Below, one piece after another: positions 39,366 to 43,260 of a DNA stretch of 43,260 nt. The notes beneath the pieces are model-generated. The model had not been told where the DNA came from, ran no database searches, and saw only the letters and a program-made list of their open reading frames with translations. Origin of the DNA: Gammaproteobacteria bacterium (lineage in GTDB: Bacteria; Pseudomonadota; Gammaproteobacteria; SZUA-152); NCBI GenBank assembly GCA_011321815.1, contig DROS01000016.1, forward strand, positions 1 to 43,260, given 5' to 3'. Position 1 is the first letter of the stretch, and each line of letters starts with the position of its first letter. Both the position numbers and the translations under genes were made by a program.

Positions 39366-39749
39366 ATGGCCAAAGAGTTTAGTCGCACACGGCGGGTGGC
39401 GGATCAGATTCAGCGCCACATGGCTGAACTGATTCAGATGGAACTGGGTGACCCGCGGGTGGGCATGGTGACTGTCACCGGCGTGGATGTCACCCATGAA
39501 TTTGAGCGGGCGCGCGTGTACTTTACCGTACTGGATGAAAATCTGGCGGATAAGGAGCAGGCGAAAAAATCCATTGAAAGCAGTACGCTGGCCTTGAACA
39601 AGGCGGCCGGTTATTTGCGTACGGCATTGGCCCGGCGTCTTAAATTGCGCACCACCCCCCAGCTGGTTTTTATTTACGATTCCTCCATGGAATACGGGAA
39701 TCGGTTGACGGACTTGATCAAGCAGTCCGGCACACCCTCTAAACAGTAA
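39366..39749 (+). CDS. rbfA: Ribosome-binding factor A
   Basis: RbfA binds the 30S subunit during late 16S rRNA processing and cold adaptation. The 127-residue KH-fold protein (E. coli 133) shows FSRTRRVADQIQRHMAELIQ, DPRVGMVTVTGVDVT and LRTALARRLKLRTTPQLVF. It starts 37 bases after infB. A long hairpin directly follows its stop. Confidence 0.96.
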   Translation: MAKEFSRTRRVADQIQRHMAELIQMELGDPRVGMVTVTGVDVTHEFERARVYFTVLDENLADKEQAKKSIESSTLALNKAAGYLRTALARRLKLRTTPQLVFIYDSSMEYGNRLTDLIKQSGTPSKQ

Positions 39750-39794
39750 GGAACGTGCACGAAATACTTTGTACGGCTATTTCGTGCACGCTTC
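39750..39794 (+). other. 45-nt hairpin abutting the rbfA stop codon
   Basis: CGTGCACGAAATA pairs perfectly with TATTTCGTGCACG around an 11-nt loop, and the flanks GGAA and CTTC extend the stem. It starts at the base after the TAA. Length, ends and position match the hairpin at 3735. It could be an RNase III site or an mRNA-stabilising element in the infB-rbfA-truB transcript. Confidence 0.75.
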
Positions 39795-39837
39795 TGATCT
39801 TCCTGTTTCTTTTTAACCCTTTATCTGGAGAATGATT

Positions 39838-40758
39838 GTGGCGCGTCGTCGTAACCGTGGCCGAAGTGTGAATGGTGTATTGCTGCTGGATAAACCCGTC
39901 GGTATTACCTCCAACGCTGCCTTGCAAATGGTCAAGCGGCTTTTTAATGCCAACAAAGCCGGACATACCGGCAGTCTTGATCCGCTGGCATCAGGCATGT
40001 TGCCGATTTGTCTTGGTGAAGCCACCAAAATTTCCGGTTTTCTGCTTTCGGCGGATAAGGAGTATCGGGCAACCTGCAAGCTGGGCGTGACCACTGACAG
40101 TGGTGATGCCGATGGTGAGGTCCGCGAAACACGGCCAGTGGGTGAGTTTACAAGCGCACAGGTGCAGGAAGTGCTGGAAAGTTTTCTGGGGCAGAGTCAG
40201 CAAATTCCCCCCATGCACTCTGCCATTAAACGTGACGGTCAACCGCTTTACAAATTGGCCCACCAGGGTATCGAGGTGGAGCGGGAGCCACGTGCGATCA
40301 CCATTCATGCGCTAAAATTACGGCGACTTGAAGGTGATGAGCTGGTGCTGGATGTGCGTTGCAGCAAAGGCACCTACATCCGGGTGCTGGCGGAAGATAT
40401 CGGTGCAGCACTGGGTTGTGGTGCTCACATAGCGGCCTTGCGGCGTACCGGGGTTGGCGCATTGGATGGGCATACCATGCACACGTTGGAATCCTTGCAG
40501 ACCATTGCTGAAGAATCAGGTGTCGGCGCACTGGATGAGTTGCTGTTGCCTATGGAATCCACCTTGCCGGACTGGCCGGAAGTGCGGCTTTCGGAAGACG
40601 CCAGTTTTTATCTCTGCCAGGGACAGGCGGTATTTGTACCCCAGCTAAAGGATCGTGGCTGGGTGCGGTTGTATGCCGGAGACCAGCGTTTTCTGGGGCT
40701 GGGTACCGTACTGGACGATGGCCGGGTCGCGCCCAAGCGGCTGTTGAGCCATAACTGA
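39838..40758 (+). CDS. truB: tRNA pseudouridine-55 synthase
   Basis: TruB makes the conserved pseudouridine 55 in the T-loop of tRNAs. The GTG at 39838 lies seven bases after CTGGAG and gives MARRRNRGRSVNGVLLLDKP; the ATG six bases earlier is too close to that site. The catalytic Asp48 is in HTGSLDPLASGM, with GEATK, PPMHSAIKRDGQPLYKLA and GTYIRVLAEDIGAALG following. The 306-residue protein (E. coli 314) ends with a PUA-like part. The rpsO and pnp genes that normally come next are absent. Confidence 0.96.
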   Translation: MARRRNRGRSVNGVLLLDKPVGITSNAALQMVKRLFNANKAGHTGSLDPLASGMLPICLGEATKISGFLLSADKEYRATCKLGVTTDSGDADGEVRETRPVGEFTSAQVQEVLESFLGQSQQIPPMHSAIKRDGQPLYKLAHQGIEVEREPRAITIHALKLRRLEGDELVLDVRCSKGTYIRVLAEDIGAALGCGAHIAALRRTGVGALDGHTMHTLESLQTIAEESGVGALDELLLPMESTLPDWPEVRLSEDASFYLCQGQAVFVPQLKDRGWVRLYAGDQRFLGLGTVLDDGRVAPKRLLSHN

Positions 40759-41185
40759 AAAAATACTGCACAGAAAGTACATTAACTAAACTGCTTCAGG
40801 TAAGCCTCCTAACCTGTTGAAATATAACCCTTCGGGAAATTCTACTTAATCTCTCCGGGGTTGATTCCTCACAATAAGTGCTATTGTTCTGCTCTGTTTT
40901 TGGCCGGAGTCCAGAGGTTAAGCTCCTGGCTGCGCCAGGGTGTTAATCCTGAATTAACCCTCCGTCCGCAATTTATTTCAAATCAAATGGCGCAGCAAAA
41001 GCAAGCCTAAAAAGACAAATCACCATCCCCGCCCATCAGAGCCAACAGTGTGTTTGGTGACGAAATTGAAACATGCATTTAGGGTGGCTACATTGTACTT
41101 ATGAAGGAGAAAAAAACAGACTGGCCAAAAGAATACCTGACGGCTGATTATCTGAAAACAGGGTCCACGATAAAGGAATCTTCTT
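40759..41185. other. Intergenic junction after truB with a repeat fragment
   Basis: The 427 bases contain no convincing gene. At 40905-40950, CCGGAGTCCAGAGGT and the perfect hairpin CCTGGC-TGC-GCCAGG resemble the interior of the MITE-like copy B. A 32-codon ORF (41101-41199) without a ribosome binding site overlaps the next gene start. The rpsO leader and gene expected here are missing. Confidence 0.6.
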
Positions 41186-42007
41186 ATGAAAATAAGTGAA
41201 ATCAAACTTATCCAGGAATATCTCGTTAACAGCAATTTCTATACCCATGAAATAAACGGAAAACTGAATTCAGATACAGACATAGCAATTAATGCCGCAC
41301 TTTCCAGTGTTTCATCAGACCTCCCTGATGGATGGGGGAGCTGGCCCCATCGCAGAAAAGCTGTCGCGTATCTGCAATGGGTATGTCTTGATAATGACAT
41401 CGACGCTGGCAATATTGATGGTTTATACGGGCCGCAGACAGAAGCGGCTTCCCAGGCGCTGGCCATACTGCATTCAACAGGGTCAATACCACGTTCCTTC
41501 GTGGATATTGTTCCTGTGCGGGAAAATCCTTATCAGTTTCCTGTTGAGCAGACCGATGCACTTACTGATTTTTACGGTGAGCCGTGTTCTTCGCGTCTGG
41601 TTAAGGTTCCGTGTCCATGGACATTGCGTTTGGACTGGGATTTACGCACAACAACAGGCGCAATATCCATACACGAAAAATTAAGCGACAGCCTGGCTGG
41701 AATTTTAAAAAGCGCATACGAAATTTATGGTAATGACGGCATTAAGAAATATAAACTGGATCGTTACGGGGGGAGTTATAACTGTCGAAAAAAGCGTGGC
41801 AGTGCAACAAGCTGGTCGACTCATGCCTGGGGTATAGCAATTGACTGGTACCCTTCAGGAAATAAACTTAAATGGCGTAGTGACAGGGCAACACTTGCAC
41901 ATCCGGATCTGGATGACTGGTGGGAATTATGGGAAAAAGAGGGTTGGGTGAGTCTGGGCCGCTCGGAAGACCGGGACTGGATGCATGTTCAGGCTGCAAA
42001 ACGTTAA
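41186..42007 (+). CDS. M15-family peptidase with peptidoglycan-binding repeats (endolysin-like)
   Basis: The 273-residue protein starts at ATG 41186 after AAAGGA. Residues ~5-95 contain two degenerate peptidoglycan-binding helix repeats (IQEYLVNSNFYTHEINGKL; VCLDNDIDAGNIDGLYGPQT). The C-terminal ~125 residues carry the M15/VanY-type zinc site: His213 and Asp220 in SWSTHAWGIAIDWYP and His267 in DWMHVQ. Such enzymes cut peptide cross-links in the cell wall. No signal peptide is present, as in phage lysins that need a holin or in proteins delivered by a particle. No holin is nearby. The gene sits in the accessory segment next to the integron integrase and converges on the moaA fragment. Confidence 0.8.
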   Translation: MKISEIKLIQEYLVNSNFYTHEINGKLNSDTDIAINAALSSVSSDLPDGWGSWPHRRKAVAYLQWVCLDNDIDAGNIDGLYGPQTEAASQALAILHSTGSIPRSFVDIVPVRENPYQFPVEQTDALTDFYGEPCSSRLVKVPCPWTLRLDWDLRTTTGAISIHEKLSDSLAGILKSAYEIYGNDGIKKYKLDRYGGSYNCRKKRGSATSWSTHAWGIAIDWYPSGNKLKWRSDRATLAHPDLDDWWELWEKEGWVSLGRSEDRDWMHVQAAKR

Positions 42008-42028
42008 TCCCGGCCGGAAAGCTTGTTT

Positions 42029-42307
42029 TTAGCCGCCGGTTTTGGACATGAAGCGAACCACGTGCTGTGGTTTTTCCTTGAAGGAATGACGCTCCGGTTT
42101 TAAAGCAAGTGCACTGCCAAGCAATACTTTTAACGCTGTGTCGCTCAGGCCTTGTCGCAAGGCCTCCCGCAATTCAATCATATGCTCCTGCCCCAGACAC
42201 AGGAAAAGTGTGCCGGAAGCGGTCAGACGTACACGATTGCATGTTGCGCAGAAATGTTGCGATATGGGGGCGTGTTTCTGCTGGGGATTGTGTTGGTGCG
42301 CCGTCAA
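42029..42307 (-). pseudogene. moaA: C-terminal fragment of moaA (GTP 3',8-cyclase)
   Basis: From APISQHFCATCNRVRLTASG to the terminal VVRFMSKTGG the reading matches the last ~80 residues of MoaA, including the C-terminal iron-sulfur motif C-X2-C-X13-C and GQEHMIELREAL. The radical-SAM N-terminal domain is missing, and the sequence upstream on this strand runs into the end of the integrase gene. It cannot make an active molybdopterin enzyme. The visible ORF opens at a TTG at 42307 with no clear ribosome binding site. Confidence 0.8.
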
Positions 42308-42364
42308 AACAGGGCAGGGTAAACGGGATTTTCAGGCTTATCTGTGTTGACTCAGACTTATTTG

Positions 42365-43260
42365 TTACAAATCCTCCAATGGACTGACCACACCCTCTCC
42401 ACCCTGCTTCAATACATGGGTATAAATCATTGTCGTCTGCACATCCTGATGCCCCAACAGCGATTGAATGGTGCGAATATCTGTGCCCCGTTGCAGCAAA
42501 TGGGTGGCGAAACTGTGACGAAAAGTATGCGCACTCACTTTTTTCGTGATTTCCGCCGTGCGCACAGCCTGCCGTATTGCCTTGTTCACTACCGACTGAT
42601 CCAGATGATGCCGACGCATCACCCCGCCTCGTGGGTCTTTCGACAACTTCCTGCTGGGAAAAACATACTGCCAGTTCCACTCTTTCTCCGCATTCGGATA
42701 CTTGCGAGCCAAGGCATAAGGTAAATAAACTGCGCCAAGCCCCTCTTCAAGATCCTGCTTATGAACTGCCATCACCCGCTCCAAATGATTCTTCAGCAGA
42801 GACTCCAGGACGGCTGGAAACGGCGCCACCCGATCCTTGTTACCTTTACCATTACGCACAGTTACCTGCTTGTATCCATAATCGATATCCTGCACCCGCA
42901 AACGCACAGCCTCGGTAATCCGTAAACCACAACCGTACAACAGCTTTACCACCAACTCCGATGTTCCTTCCAGCAAAGCCAATACCCGCTTTACCTCCTC
43001 CCGCGTCAACACCACCGGAATTCGTGGTTCCTTATGCGAACGGGTCGCCGACACATTCTCCAGAGGTTGTTGCAATACCCGCTTATACAGGAAAACCAAC
43101 GCATTGAAAGCCTGGTTTTGCGTCGAAGCCGCCACAGTGTCATGCACCGCCAAATGCGTCAAAAAATCTTCCACATTTTTTTCTGCATCCACAAAAAGTG
43201 CATCCCGCACCTTCATCTGATGAAAACGAACAAAGCGCGCCACCCAGTCGCAATAAGCAC
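42365..43260 (-). CDS. intI: Integron integrase IntI (5' partial)
   Basis: The frame is open to the window edge, where AYCDWVARFVRFHQMK matches the N-terminal domain of integron integrases, so the start lies outside. Counting from the in-window GTG (43243), the tyrosine-recombinase residues are Arg108 (GCGLRITEA), His239 and Arg242 (HTFRHSFA), His265 (LLGHQDV) and Tyr274 (TMIYTHVLKQ). The IntI-specific insertion is present: YLPYALARKYPNAEKEW and WQYVFPSRKLSKDPR then RRHHLDQS. This insertion separates IntI from XerC/XerD. IntI recombines attC and attI sites to capture gene cassettes. attI and cassettes would lie beyond the right edge; no attC site was found in the window. All catalytic residues seen are intact. 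Confidence 0.92.
   Translation of the reverse strand, partial: AYCDWVARFVRFHQMKVRDALFVDAEKNVEDFLTHLAVHDTVAASTQNQAFNALVFLYKRVLQQPLENVSATRSHKEPRIPVVLTREEVKRVLALLEGTSELVVKLLYGCGLRITEAVRLRVQDIDYGYKQVTVRNGKGNKDRVAPFPAVLESLLKNHLERVMAVHKQDLEEGLGAVYLPYALARKYPNAEKEWNWQYVFPSRKLSKDPRGGVMRRHHLDQSVVNKAIRQAVRTAEITKKVSAHTFRHSFATHLLQRGTDIRTIQSLLGHQDVQTTMIYTHVLKQGGEGVVSPLEDL

Noticed and set aside
41101-41199. 32-codon ORF overlapping the M15 peptidase start
   Set aside because: No ribosome binding site and no similarity; it may be a leader peptide but nothing shows that.

Overview
The window looks like a gammaproteobacterial chromosome. The evidence is gene order: nadB facing rpoE-rseA-rseB-rseC-mucD, then lepA-lepB-DUF4845-rnc-era-recO-pdxJ-acpS, then an initiator tRNA followed by rimP-nusA-infB-rbfA-truB. 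The genus cannot be named from the sequence alone; a mucD-type protease next to rseC points away from the enterics.

Region 1 (1-13.1 kb, accessory) is the end of a contractile-injection-system locus of the extracellular (eCIS) type. It holds the 3' part of a baseplate J-like gene, a gpI-like tail protein, a DUF6519/beta-helix protein and a strong terminator. Next comes a 1481-residue DUF4157 protein, the hallmark eCIS-associated cargo family, whose A+T-rich C-terminus looks like a His-Me/DNA-RNA endonuclease toxin. A small two-helix membrane protein (possible immunity protein) and a 77-residue protein sharing the cargo's N-terminal motif follow.

Region 2 (13.1-20.6 kb, accessory) holds a MITE-like repeat, a small exported protein, and a large lipoprotein on the minus strand. 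The lipoprotein has thrombospondin-type-3 calcium repeats, a Ser/Thr-rich module that resembles the pore domain of anthrax protective antigen/binary toxin B, a PKD domain and seven FG-GAP/VCBS repeats. A NarL-type response regulator and a convergent membrane-bound hybrid histidine kinase follow.

Region 3 (20.7-34.1 kb, core) encodes NAD synthesis (nadB), the envelope stress regulon core (rpoE, rseABC, mucD), protein export and translation factors (lepB, lepA), RNA processing and ribosome assembly (rnc, era), DNA repair (recO), vitamin B6 synthesis (pdxJ) and ACP activation (acpS).

Region 4 (34.1-40.8 kb, core) starts with tRNA-fMet, whose 3' portion is repeated downstream in 99-bp tandem units ending in CCA, a layout like the E. 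coli tyrT/rtT locus. A terminator and a near-consensus promoter precede rimP-nusA-infB-rbfA-truB.

Region 5 (40.8-43.3 kb, accessory) replaces the rpsO-pnp genes that normally follow truB. It carries an M15 peptidase with peptidoglycan-binding repeats, a C-terminal fragment of moaA, and an integron integrase (intI) that runs off the window end, so an integron platform probably lies just outside.

Best candidates for something new are the cargo/mini-protein pair at the eCIS end, the protective-antigen-like lipoprotein, and the tRNA-fMet repeat array. All functional statements rest on reading motifs and remembered families; no searches were run.
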